Positions 47,494 through 58,657 of a DNA stretch of 64,000 nt are shown here, piece by piece. Both the position numbers and the translations under genes were made by a program. The stretch is from Alviniconcha marisindica (Eukaryota; Mollusca; Gastropoda; Provannidae). The stretch lies in assembly GCA_018857735.1 (NCBI GenBank), contig JABMCL010001305.1, positions 1 to 64,000 of the forward strand, written 5' to 3'. Position 1 is the stretch's first letter, and each line of letters begins with the position of its first letter. Below the pieces are notes generated by a model. That model saw nothing but the letters and a program-made list of their open reading frames with translations, did no database searches and had not been told where the DNA came from.

Positions 47494-48983
47494 ATGACAA
47501 AATACTTAGACTACGTTGATACTGCGAAAAATTTGGGTTTGCAAATCTGCACTTCAATCTCCGAGACAGTTGCTCTTGTCTTTGATAAATTTGAAGTGGA
47601 AGAATCAGACGTTCAGATAAAAATCCTTTACGCACTGCTGGCTTGGTTGGGAATCAACATTTTGCTGATTCTGCTGGCTTGGAGATACCTAGGAGAAAGG
47701 GTGGTGAAGATGCTTACTCCTAACGGTTAGTTGCAAATGATTGTACTGATAAACTTACACATTAGTATTTTTGTAAACCTCGTCTTGACCTAAAGTTTAC
47801 TGCCACAGGAAAGGCCTGCTGTGTTTTGACAGGAATAGGATATTGTAACTTGCAACTTCTTCGATCTCGTTGCACACTTCAAATACCCCAGGTGCACTTT
47901 TATTTTCATTTTTACAAAAATCCTGATAGTTACTATCTGCAAGTGCTACCACAAATTCAGAGGTTGCAGCTACAAAAGGTTGCTGCACTGCAAAATGCAT
48001 ATTGATAGACGCAAACACGGATTTGCAGCTACATATGCTCCGTCTTTCCAGTGGCACCTAATGTTACTTTTGCTAGTACTTTATACTTTTTAATCGCAGA
48101 ATTTCTCGTAAGTGGGAGGCAGGTTTACAGCAACAAAATAATCCTTGCAGCCACAAAAGTACCTCTTGTTTTTTTGCAGAGCTCTGCAAAATTATTTTAC
48201 AGGTTTGGTAAATTCTTAAGAATAGCACTTGGGCCAGCTTGCTTGGGTTTTCACCCATGTTTTGTAGCTTTGGTACCATTGCTATACTGATACAGTGACA
48301 GTAATAGTGATCCATACAAACTGATATATACGTTGGAAGCATTTGGGCTCCCATTCATGCAAACAGTATTGGCTTTGCCTACCAGTTCAGCACATTCTTT
48401 TGTTATTATTTATAGCATATTGGTCTCTTGCTGTCACTGAGTGTTATTGCAATTCCTCTCAGTTGCAAACCCAAGTAATCTTGGCCAAGTAATATTCCTA
48501 ATGTTTACCACAAATTTATGCTGCAAATTGACCCATGATGTCAACAAAGCCTCCAGATTGCTCTTTTGTGGCAGCAGATATTTCTTGCTGCAAAGACAAA
48601 ACAGTTGTGTCAATGCACAGTTTATTTTGTTGCTGTAATTAGTGTAAAAGTTTCTGCTGGTTTTGCAGAGCTCTGCAATTAGTGCAAAACTGTATTTTTT
48701 TGCTGCAATAGTGCAAAGTACATGATTTCAGCTGCAGACACGTGCTGAGCTCTGAAAATTCATACTTTTGAAGTGACAAAAATTTACAGAGCTCTGCAAG
48801 TGCAACTCTTGGATTGTGGCAGTGATTACATGCAATAGATGGCTGGGAGTGGGGCACACAAATACCACATAAAATCATAATAATTATGATGGTTGGTATT
48901 GACCTTTACCAAATTTACTGTTTTTAAGATTTATGGATGTGAATCATGATGTCTTTACAGCTTTTAACAAGAAGCAACAGTAG
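47494..48983 (+). CDS. Small single-pass membrane protein with KKxx tail, upstream cistron of UBXN6
   Basis: Not a family I recognise. Exon 1 (47494-47725) encodes 77 codons plus G and ends at a donor CG|GTTAGT. The nearest good acceptor (GATGTCTTTACAG, AG at 48959-48960) opens exon 2, which adds AFNKKQQ and TAG (48981-48983); total 84 aa. Without splicing the frame stops one codon later, giving 78 aa. It starts MTKYLDYVDTAKNLG and has an acidic segment (DKFEVEESD). One hydrophobic helix (about 46-65, ILYALLAWLGINILLILLAW) is followed by a basic tail (RYLGERVVK), which predicts a cytosolic C-terminus. The last residues KKQQ match the dilysine ER-retrieval signal, a feature that only the splice creates. 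Exon 2 also carries the UBXN6 start codon 45 nt downstream. Confidence 0.6.
47790..48860. repeat. GCAGCTGCAA-rich repeat, copy 2
   Basis: Degenerate sequence with recurring TTGCAGCTAC, GCAGAGCTCTGCAA and TTGCTGCAA motifs, related to 36900-37470. The shared end is TTGGATTGTGGCAGTGATTA. It fills most of the intron between the small ORF and UBXN6. Confidence 0.6.
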
Positions 48984-49028
48984 ACCATCGCAAATTGAAG
49001 GCAGTCAAAACACAGCAACTGGTCCACA

Positions 49029-51933
49029 ATGTCAGCCATCAAGAGGTTCTTTGAGAAACGCAAGCTGAATGTCAAGTTCAAAAAGGCAGGTGAAGGCCAT
49101 AGACTAGACGAACCATCAGCACGATCACAGACTTCTGGTGCTGGAGCAGTATCCAGCAGACCCACTCCAAGAGCCCAGCCTGTTGATGCAGTAGCTGCCC
49201 AGAAAGCTGCTGATGCTGCTTTGGCTAGGCTCAGCAGCGCCTCGAAAGGTATTAAACTAATGATGAAGTGATGCTTAATGTCCTCAGATGTCGGCTGACA
49301 TATTAGGGACAACATATTAAACTAAGTTAGTCTTCTTCTTTTTAAACAATAATAATGGATAGCTCTTATACTGTTATAGTGCGCAAATCTTTTTGCAAAA
49401 CAAAATCTCAGTGCACTAGCACACACCCTTCATGCGCAATACATGTTGACTTGCACATTCATAGTATAATCAATTGTCACAGGAATGGTCTGCCTAGGTC
49501 TTGTAAAAAGGCCTGTCTAAAGAAGAAACTCTTGAGCTGGTTTTGAACCCAGACAGAGTGGGGATATTTTGCAGACTGGCAGGCAGGGAATTTCAGACAG
49601 CTGGAGTGGTAACTGAACCAGCGCTCACCAAAAGATTTCAAATTGCATTTTGGAATTTTCAAAAGCTTCTCATTTCTCACTGTTGACTAGTGTTAATGCA
49701 GAAATTAAATTTTAAGACACACAAGAGTCCTTACTGACCTCTGGACATGTCTGTGCTCTTGCTCAGTTGCTGGCAGAAAAAGAGAGGTGATTTTTTAAGA
49801 CGCATTTCTGTCGGACAAACCTCTAACCTTCATGTGTGTTCTTGCTGGCAGATATTTTACTTTAAAAGTGAATGTTTAGACACACCGGACTTCTTACTGA
49901 CGTCTGTGTTCTTGTTGGCAGATAACACTGGAGTGAATGTTAAAGACACACAAGACCTCTTGCTGACCTATGTGTCTGTGCTTTTGCCAGCAGAAAACAC
50001 TGGTGAATGTTTAAAGTACACAAGACTTCTTAAAGACCTCCGTGTCCATCTTCTTGTCAGCAGATAACACTGTGGTGAAAATAAAACACAAGACTTCTTA
50101 CTGACCTCCATGTCTGTGTTCTTGCTGGCAGATAGCACGGTGGTGGTGCGTGCTCGCATGCGCACAGAGATAGAGGCAGGAAAACGCAAGCTGAATGAAG
50201 CGGAGGCTGCTGCCACTGCTGCCCAGTCTGAGCTTGTGGGCCCAAGGGAGGTGACTCTGGATGGGGCCCCAATGATGCCAGCAGTGCTGTATTGCTGTCC
50301 AGAGATTGGGCCCGAAGTTCTGCCCAAAGAAGAGATGGAGGGTCACATTGAGGTTTTCCTGTATAACAGGTACTGAGAACTTTGTTGTTTTGCTGACAGA
50401 CCTGTGTTGGTCAGTTTGGAATTAATCAAAGGCTGTGTGTTTGACACTGAGATGGGTCATAAAGTTGTTTGTTTGTTAAAGTATAAACTGTGTCAAAGTA
50501 GAAACATCCGGTTGCAGTTTTGTTCCTGATATTTAATTGAGGAGATTTATTATTTTAATTTTAGATTAGTATCATGTGGCTGTGTGAGCCACAAGAACAA
50601 AATGTTTCACTCATGAACCACCATGATCAGTTACTCAGTGTCCTAGATTTTCTTTTCTTTTTATTATTGTATAGTTCAGGTAAGTTCTTAACAAATGGTG
50701 AGCTGCAGTGTTATTGCTCTTCATTAGACTTACGAGAGATAGGGTGGAGTGCATGTGGCCTTTTGCAAGCACATAGATACCATCTTGAACTGAACTGAAC
50801 AGTAGATGGTACCTCTGATGAAAGGCCAGCTTTACAAGAGGCTCATCCTTTTCATAAAACTTTTTTTGAACTCTTCTGATCATATTGGCAGGAATGAACT
50901 GTGACCAAAGGTGTACCCCTTTATTTTCAGGGCCACCTGTCTTTAAAAAATCAGATCATACTTGATTGTTTTGGTGAGTTTTTGTCTCAGTTCTTCTGTA
51001 ATGCTGCTGTGCCCCAGTTCGTCTGATTAGTTCCTCGTTGCTTTTTGATGTTTCAGTCTGGTGGAGGACCCAGAGATGACATCAGCAGTGATGATCCACA
51101 CCCTCAACAAGAACCCAGAGAAGGTCAAAGTTTGCATCGAGACCTTGCTCAAATACCTGGACAACATCATCAACCATCCAGGGGAAGAGAAGTACCACAA
51201 GATTCGCATCGGCAACAAAATCTTTCAGGAGCGTGTCAGCTGCCTAAAAGGCACAGAAGAGTTCCTGCAGGCGGCTGGTTTCCTGATCCGCTCACTCCCC
51301 CATGAAGACCATGAAGAGAGTTTCTGGGTGCTCAGCGAGGAGATGGCCCAGGATATAGAGCGGCTGAAGAACATCAAGGAAGTTCTGTTGACGGCTGAGC
51401 CCATCCGACCCCAGCTGGACAGAGCATTGAAGGTGTTTCATCCATCCAGCAAGGCGACCAAGTTTGAGATTCCAGACGAGTTCTACAATGTATCTCCAGC
51501 TGAGCTGAAGAAGGAGCAGCAGAGGAAGGAGGAGGCAGTGGAGAAACTGGGCATGCTGCGCACTAAAGCCATGCGTGAGCGGGATGAGCTGAAAGAACTC
51601 CGCAAGTACCGCTTCACTGTGCTCCGTGTTCGCTTCCCTGATGGCATTCTCCTCCAGGGCATCTTCAAGGCTCATGAAAAACTCTCAGCGTTGAAGCAGT
51701 TTGTGGGTGAACACTTGGACGACTGGCTGCCATTCAACCTCACAACGTCCACAGGACAGCGGTTAACTGAAGACAATGCCACAATGGCAGAGTTGGGTCT
51801 AGCACCAGCGGCTGTAGTGAATTTTTCATGGGACGCCGATGTCATAGCAGATATAGCAGCTCAGAAAGGAGCGCACCAGGCAGGGCCTTATCTCAAGCCA
51901 GAGGTGATGGCTCTGATTCAGGCGCTATGCTGA
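49029..51933 (+). CDS. UBXN6: UBXN6 (UBXD1), p97/VCP cofactor
   Basis: Adaptor of the AAA ATPase p97 in ER-associated degradation, endolysosomal sorting and lysophagy. Three coding exons: 49029-49248, 50132-50369, 51057-51933; 444 aa (human 441). N-terminal IKRFFEKRKLNVKFKKAG matches the family start. AADAALARLSSASK is the VIM-type p97-binding helix. The PUB domain (about 175-235) has IETLLKYLDNIINHP, EEKYHKIRIGN and FQERVSCLKGTEEFL. The UBX domain (about 337-413) starts YRFTVLRVRFPDG and ends VVNFSWD; it lacks a typical FPR loop, as in other UBXN6 proteins. The start ATG has A at -3. Its exon begins at an acceptor (48961), so the mRNA has an upstream exon, and the only good donor seen is that of the small ORF at 47725. 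Confidence 0.95.
49265..49690. repeat. Old interspersed repeats in UBXN6 intron 1
   Basis: 49265-49310 matches a motif at 3690-3720 (GATGTCGGCTGACATATTAG). 49480-49690 (GGTCTTGTAAAAAGGCCTGT ... GGCAGGGAATTTCAGACAG) resembles a widespread short element; I see no second clear copy in this window. Confidence 0.35.
49740..50131 (+). repeat. 70-bp minisatellite built on the UBXN6 exon 2 acceptor
   Basis: Six copies of a unit reading GACCTCYRTGTCTGTGTTCT-TGCTGGCAG|ATAACACTGGTGAATGTTAA. The AG of each copy falls at about 49775, 49851, 49921, 49993, 50063 and 50131, that is, 68-76 bp apart. Only the last is the acceptor needed for the UBXN6 frame. Copy 5 would run into a stop after 14 codons. Confidence 0.9.
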
Positions 51934-52107
51934 GCATTACTGTGTGTGATTGGTGACCTCCGTCAGTCTTATGATTTCTGTTGCGTTTTGCTACCTTCTG
52001 TGTGAATTTTTCTGGGGTTCCATCCATTCCTTTGTATGACTCTATCACACCAGGATAATGGGAACTGGAAGTGCGAAGAGGCAGTGCAGGTCAAGGGTGT
52101 GTTCACC

Positions 52108-52268
52108 CCATAGTAAGAGCCTACACCTCTTTTGTCATAACAGTTAGCAACCTACACCTCGTTTATCATAACTGTTGGTAACCTGCTCCTCTTTTTATCA
52201 TGACTGTTGGCAACTACACCTCTTTTTTCATAACTGTTAACAGCTCACATCTCTTTTCATAATTGTTT
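52108..52268. repeat. About 35-bp minisatellite
   Basis: CCTACACCTCTTTTGTCATA-ACAGTTAGCAA is repeated about four and a half times with divergence, shortly after the UBXN6 stop. Confidence 0.85.
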
Positions 52269-55164
52269 TTTCTTTTTAACACAGGCTCAACATTAAAATC
52301 AGTTCCCTTAAATTCAAAATCACCATGCAGCTACAAACTAGCTAAGTATACCAGTGATCAGAATCACAAGGAGTCTTTTGAGTTCAGTCTAGTGCAGTAT
52401 AGCAAAGCTTTTTTAATCAAAACTTTCTAAGTTAGAACCACTTGCTGCCACTCAGAGCTCAAGAAATTGTTTAATTGAAATTGTTGGCGAACACTGGGCA
52501 GATGTTCACTTTGTGTCCTGTTTGAGTACACATTCCAAGTCCAAGCATGGACTAACACTGTGACAGCCAGGCCGTCTTATGTCTCTGCCATAGTTGGTTA
52601 CATTGTAACCAATGTCAGCTCCCCTTCCTTTTGTGCACTGATGGAAAACAGATTCTTATATATGTGAGTTTTTAAGGCTGACATAACTAAAATATAGCTG
52701 AGGTGTGAGGGGAGTAGGCTGGTAGTTGCTGATAGAGTATGGAGGCAGAATACATAAAACATGAGTGACACACCTATGCTGGTGATGATGGTGCTGTGTT
52801 GTGCTGGTGTTTTTTCATTCCTCCACTTAAATTCAAAGGTTGACCCAGAGTCATTGCCCTGATATAACTGCACTGGTTGATTGGGTGTAAAACACCAATT
52901 TACTTACTTATTGACCCAGAGTCAAGTGAGAATTTTCAGGTACAACATTTTTGCTGCACATACATAATGCATGTGGCTGTTGTAAAAAATTGCAGTTTCA
53001 TTGGCCAAATTGGCCGCCATTTGTTGGGATCTTTGTTCTTGACCTTGACTGCTTGAGAGAGAGAGGTCTTTACTGTGACAGGTGGTCTTACCTGCCCTTT
53101 GAGTGATCTTCAGTTGCATGTTCAGGGTCACACTACAGGCAAAAATGTCCACAGAAGATGTGGCACACGCTTGGACTGGTTAGTGTTGCCCATGGTTTGG
53201 CTTTATGGAGGTAACATCATCCCAGTGCAACCATGTGAGGTTGACGGGAAATTAAAATCTACTTACTAACCAAGTAACCTAGTTGTTTTATGTGATCAAA
53301 ACACACACTCCTGCAAGACCATATCAGGTATCCTACTTACATAGTACATAAAGTTATGAAAATGGGAAACAGTGATTGTAAAAATTGGCAGCAAGCCTTG
53401 AAGTGGCAGTACTTCTTGGGAAGATAAAACTGGAGGTTATGTTTACTTGACATATTCTTATCTAGTCAAATTCAGAATTTGTGTGGTGGAGGGGGGGGGG
53501 GGGGGGGTAGATGCATAATGTTCATTACACTCAATTAACTTTGAATCTTTTGATGCTTTTTGTAGGTAATAAACTGGTGCATTGTTTATGTGATAGTTGC
53601 TGTTTCCTGCATTGACCAAAAATCTACTGTCTGGATGTTTTGAGGTGTTTAAATAGAAGCTTATGGAAGCCTTGAATCTCAGCAGGGTGACCTCTGTCCA
53701 GCTCAGGTGTTGGTGACTGTGACCTGTTTTCACACGGTCACAGAAGTTTGAAGGAGAATAATGGAAGGCTTAGGATTTGAATAATAATTTTTGTTGTTGT
53801 ATTTTCTCCCTTTTCAATGTGAGTTACCTGAACATTTGCCCTGCTTCTTGTTGTTTGTAAGGGTTAAGTCTACCCTTCAATGGACTACAGTTTGTGTAAT
53901 TTAAGTAATGTTTTAGTAACTCCCTAGTATTAAACTTCAGTTGATTTTTTTTCAAAACTTCATCCTATTCTTAGTGCATTGGATCTTTGAGATTTTTTAA
54001 TGGAGACTGTCCATGTTATGCCTTTCATAATTCATCCCCGGGTGACCTGTAAGATTGACAAGACATTAAAATCCAATTACCTTTTGTAATAAAGGAATTC
54101 TTGATTAACTTCAAGGTGACTGTGTCACTGTTTGCAATATATTGACTGAACTCTACCCCTGCTACTTTAAATTATTTACTTCTTTTAACTTTGGCCATTC
54201 ATGGCTCATTACTATAGCAAAAGAAAATAAGATTGGTGATTGAAATAAAAATGTTGGTCCTGGAGTTTGTGATATGTTTGTTGAGGTGTGCTACACTACA
54301 AGTGCACTTGGAATGAGGAATGCCATGGTTGGGTACCACAGACCCAGAAATTGGGTACCTTCTGCAGAAACCCCAGAGCAGACAGAAGTTCCTTGTTTCA
54401 TGAATGCTATAGGCCAGAATACAGTTTTGTGTGCTTTACCTGCTGCCACAATTCTGACTTGTCTTTTAAGATCATTCAACCTCATCCACCCCTACCCCTG
54501 ATCCCATTCAAACATTGTATAGCTGTATAACAAGTGACATGCATGATGAACAGCAATGGTCCAGACTTATGCATGTGATTTTACAATTTTGTGTTGCTGT
54601 TGTTCTGGTAAGCTTTAATGGTTGACTAGTTAGCTGAGCATCAAGTGTCTACTTACTTATCCAAGAATTAAACAACTGTTGGTTGTTATTGTTTGATCAA
54701 GGAACATTTGGCTATAGACTGTAGAGATTTTCTTTTACAGCATGAATGATTGACCAGCATAGCTGCAGTTACTTACTGTTACATATTCTAGTTCTGAATA
54801 TGATGATATGATACATTGTTTCTGGTGATAATAAAGTGAAGCTGTGAGAAGCTGTTTCACGAGGTTGTATTCTTGTCACATGATGAGAGGAACATTATAG
54901 GTTAGATGTACATGTACACACTCCTTGAAGTAGGGTAGTGCCGATGCAGAAAATTAAGGTCCCTGCTGCCAAGAGCACAGAGTTATCAAGGGTTCTCTTT
55001 CAGTGCCTGGACTTGGCCAAAATATAGCTTTGCATGATTTGCCTGCTGCCAGGAGTCCTGATTTTCTCATCTCTCACTCCAGCTTCAGCTCCATTTTTGT
55101 CCAGTCCTCATCGAAGTGTAAGTGTTGCACATATTTAATGCTGTGGTTGTGAGTCAGACATTGC

Positions 55165-55465
55165 TTGTGATAGGATCAAAGATGGTGTGTATGATTGTGA
55201 TAGGATCAAAGATAGTGTGTATGATTGTGATGGGATCAAAGATGGTGTGCATGATTGTTATAGGATCAAAGATGGTGTGTATGCTTGTGATAGGATTAAA
55301 GATAGTGTGTATGATTAATAGGATCAAAGATGATGTGTATGATTGTGATAGGATCAAAGATGATGTGTATGATTGTGATAGGTTCAGAGATGGTATGTCT
55401 GCTCATGGTTTGATCAAAGATGGTGTGTATGCTTGTGATAGGATGAAAGATGGTGTTTCATCTGG
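55165..55465. repeat. 30-bp minisatellite, about ten copies
   Basis: Unit GTGATAGGATCAAAGATGGT GTGTATGATT. Some units are shortened or carry TGTCTGCTCATGGTTTG-type variants near the right end. A single frame stays open across the whole array because the unit is a multiple of three. Confidence 0.93.
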
Positions 55466-55577
55466 ATATGACCTTGGTGTGGGGTGGGGATTTGTGCATG
55501 GATGTGAGCAAGTGATCTGGTTGAGATGTACAGAGATAGGGCGTGCTAGAAGGGTAATGACAAGTCAGTTTGTGCTT

Positions 55578-55682
55578 TGTCCGACAATATGATTGCTGTG
55601 TGGGAAAATACAGTAGGACTGGGTTTTTTGTCCGACAATATGATTGCTGTGTGGGAAAATACAGTAGGACTGGGTTTTGCTT
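55578..55682. repeat. Perfect 51-bp direct duplication
   Basis: TGTCCGACAATATGATTGCT ... AGTAGGACTGGGTTTT occurs twice back to back (55578 and 55629), so the duplication is very recent. Confidence 0.93.
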
Positions 55683-56684
55683 TGATAATTCTGTGATCAT
55701 GGGATCTCAGATTATGTACATGTCCAAGTATCTTGACTTTAATGACAGCATTATGATGTGAAAGTTGTTTCAGCTATGGCTCACATCTTTTTTGTGTAGG
55801 TGTACATTTCTTGCACAAATTAATTGTATTTTCAGTGAAAAGCTATGAAGACTTATTCTGTTTAAGACACCATTGTCAGCATGCAGTTTTGCTTCAGTCT
55901 ACATCTTTAACCCTCTCAGTGTCCAGCAGTTGAACATTCAACCAGGGACAGTGCGTGCGCTTCCAAGCCTATCAACTGAATATTCATGCTAGTGGTGGTG
56001 GTTTTAGCCAGGGAACACCAACGTTGTGCCTTGTGTTGCGCACACAGTAAAGTTCAGATTCCTTCTAAAGTTGCGTAAAGACGTACAACTTTTCATACGC
56101 TTCCTTGCTTGTGAAAAGAGGTAGAACTGTTTTTTTCTGTTGATAACCACAGTGTGAACACCACTTTTGAACAAGTGTAGGGCTATGTGGACACTGCAGC
56201 GTTCATGCCACTTTCAACAGCTTCAGGGGATCTTTGAGATAGTGTTGTTTGTTACTTACCTTTGTTCTTCAGTGCTTTCCTTCTCTTATTTGACTGTGTG
56301 TTTATTTGTTCTCTAATTATTTTAAGACAACCTGATCAGTGGAAACCTTCTTGTATGGGAAATAAACATACTGGTAAATGGTGTGTTTTTTGCGCAGTCT
56401 CTTCAGTTTTTGTTTGTTTTGCCCTCCATCCCCATATTTTATGCAGCAACTTGCATTATGTTTTAGAAAATGCATTTCAGCTGTCAACACTGTTATGAAC
56501 TGAGAAAGCTACCCCCTCCATTATGCACACACACACAAACAGCACAACACACACACGGAGCTAGCATGTAACAAACACACAATGCTTTCATATACATGTG
56601 CACACACATCCTCACACACAGGCACCTATAAAGACATTCATGCAAACATGCTCTGAGACACACAAAGTACAAAAGGCGGTTTCA

Positions 56685-56690
56685 TTTATT
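56685..56690 (-). terminator. Candidate laminin beta polyadenylation signal
   Basis: TTTATT on the plus strand, AATAAA on the minus strand, about 2 kb downstream of the laminin beta stop. No closer obvious signal was noticed. The true 3' end needs RNA evidence. Confidence 0.3.
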
Positions 56691-56699
56691 TGTGACACT

Positions 56700-58650
56700 G
56701 ATACACTTTACATCAAAAATACATTGGATTTGTGTGTACTTACAGTTAAGCACAGTATGTAATTAAGCGGTAAATGTGATGTGTGTATTGAGCATAAATG
56801 TGAAGAAAAACAAAACAGAGTACAGAGCAAAGGAAAGAGATTCAGAATACGACGATGCATCTTCCTTTATGCATAACTGTTTATGCAGACTACATGTTTA
56901 TGATATAATAAACTGATGGATAATTATTACCACGTAAAAACTGATGAAAAGTACTGCATACAATCCAGTCATATAAGTCATTGGGTTTTTTCATGCCATT
57001 TTGTTCAGTCGCTTCACAAATCTCTGACCCCTACCCTGTATCTATGATAGATGTATACATACATGATATATAACTAAGTTTGCCTGAGCAGTTTCACAGA
57101 TCCAAAAACACACAATGAATTGCTCCAGTGGAATCTGCATGAACACTGCAGTCGTATCTGATGAACACCTTGTATTAGTTCTTGAAGCCTTGTATAGAAC
57201 ATGAATGGTTATGATATAAAACATATTTTCAAAATGTAAGGTAAAAGCAAACTTAACAGCTGAATAAAAGGGAGTTTTGTTTATGTTGCTTTCTGTTCTT
57301 TTTTTGCTATTTAAAGCCAGTACCATTCCTTTGAATGATTCCAGTTAAAACCATCACATAAAAACTATTTTGCTTGGTGTCGGCCAAGATTTCAAGGTGA
57401 GATCTAGGTTCTGAAAGAAGCTAAGGATGCCCTGACTAGAGCGAAGAAACTCAGGGAAAGGTTTAGTCCCTACAACAAACTGTACAGCATATTCAGTGCA
57501 CAGGGCTATTGGGTGAGTATTATACAACGACATACATATAGCACCATGTCATCTGGCTGTTCGCTGGCTCTTCTGGGCGGATGTTGAGGCAAAATATTCG
57601 TTTAGCTTAAACATCTAAATTGACCACTAGTATACAGATAGACAAACATTGGCCACAGGAACATTACACCGGTTTTGATTGGTCAGTGTTGCGTAAATAT
57701 CAAGCATTAACATTCTGTGAAAGAAAAGCACAAACCCCATTCCCCCAACCCGTCTTAAGTCATCATTTTCGAAAGAAGCATGTACCAAACTACAAGTATG
57801 CAGAGGAAGGCTCCAACTATTGTTTAGTGTATCGTGAGGGTTTGAACAGCAAAAATGAGTGCTCCAAAGAGGTGAAAAGAGGAAAAAACAATGTGTATAA
57901 TATGATCCACACAAGTAGTTAGAAGACAACAGCAAGTGGATACAAAATATTCTGAACATTTTAAGTAAATTCAACAGACTATAAATAACAACAATGAACG
58001 TATGAAATTAAGGGGCAGCTTTTCATGTGGACAGCTGAGCACACACATTTCGATCCTATGTACAAGAATGACACATGCTCAAGTGTAAAGATGCTGGGGT
58101 GGTGGGGGAGGGAGGGGGGATGGGGACGACAATAGCCACCATCTGAATCTTCACAGATCTACACCAAGCCTACACAGTGGCTCAAGAGGCTGCAACAAAT
58201 GCAGGAGGAAAACAAGTATGTCAATAGTAATAAGAAACAAAAACTGGAGTAGCCGCCACCACCTGCAGAACGCAGAAACCGATCTACTACTGTCAGTGGG
58301 AGGCTACTCCTAAGGCACGATTGATGCACTGGAAGACAAAACCATGTTGACAACAACAACAAATACAAAGGGATGTACAAAATAAATGCATAGAAAAAAA
58401 TACATGGGGTGGCTCTTCAATACATCAGCCTGGTATTAAATAAGCCCCCTGCTTGTTTCCAGGAGACAAGGCAGGGGAAATATCGTACTTGGCAGTGCTA
58501 GGATTAAGAAAGCACTGTACAATGTCCATACATCCAATTTACAAAAAGCTGTACATTCCAAAAGCTGTAAACCCAAATCTTCCCTGCGAACAGGAAGCAG
58601 GACAGAAAGGAGAGAGATGAGCGTGTGGTTGCAGTTTTCCCCCTCCCTGG
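56700..58650 (-). other. Probable laminin beta 3' UTR
   Basis: Non-coding on the minus strand, without introns that I can define. On the plus strand a 105-bp stretch at 57408-57512 looks exon-like (listed separately). A (G)n patch lies at 58098-58124. Confidence 0.35.
57408..57512 (+). CDS. Exon-like 35-codon open segment, unidentified
   Basis: After CTAG (57404-57407) a frame of exactly 35 codons runs to a donor-like GG|GTGAGT. The peptide includes LKEAKDALTRAKKLRERF and then PYNKLYSIFSAQGYW. It is less AT-rich than its surroundings. The acceptor lacks a polypyrimidine tract, no partner exons were found, and it lies opposite the laminin beta 3' UTR. It may be a relic of a retrocopy or transposon. 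I cannot name it. Confidence 0.2.
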
Positions 58651-58657
58651 CCCCCTG

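Larger units (their letters stand above)
51934..56684. other. UBXN6 3' UTR and intergenic DNA
   Basis: No coding exon is supported. AATAAA occurs near 53570, 54088, 54245 and 54829, so the UBXN6 poly(A) site is unclear. SINE-like 3' ends (GGTGTAAAACACCAATTTAC TTACTTA at 52885-52912; GACGGGAAATTAAAATCTAC at 53239; ACATTAAAATCCAATTACC at 54062) and a poly-G run (53488-53507) occur. TTAACCCTCTCAGTG at about 55909 may be one end of a TTAA-type element. Confidence 0.4.

Noticed and set aside
47797..48057. 86-codon minus-strand frame
   Set aside because: Lies in the GCAGCTGCAA-rich repeat and lacks any coding signature.
55165..55465. CRISPR-like array of 30-bp units
   Set aside because: Head-to-tail tandem repeat without spacers.
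57620..57974. Frames of 100 and 115 codons on opposite strands
   Set aside because: Overlapping low-quality frames in the probable laminin beta 3' UTR without splice or domain support.
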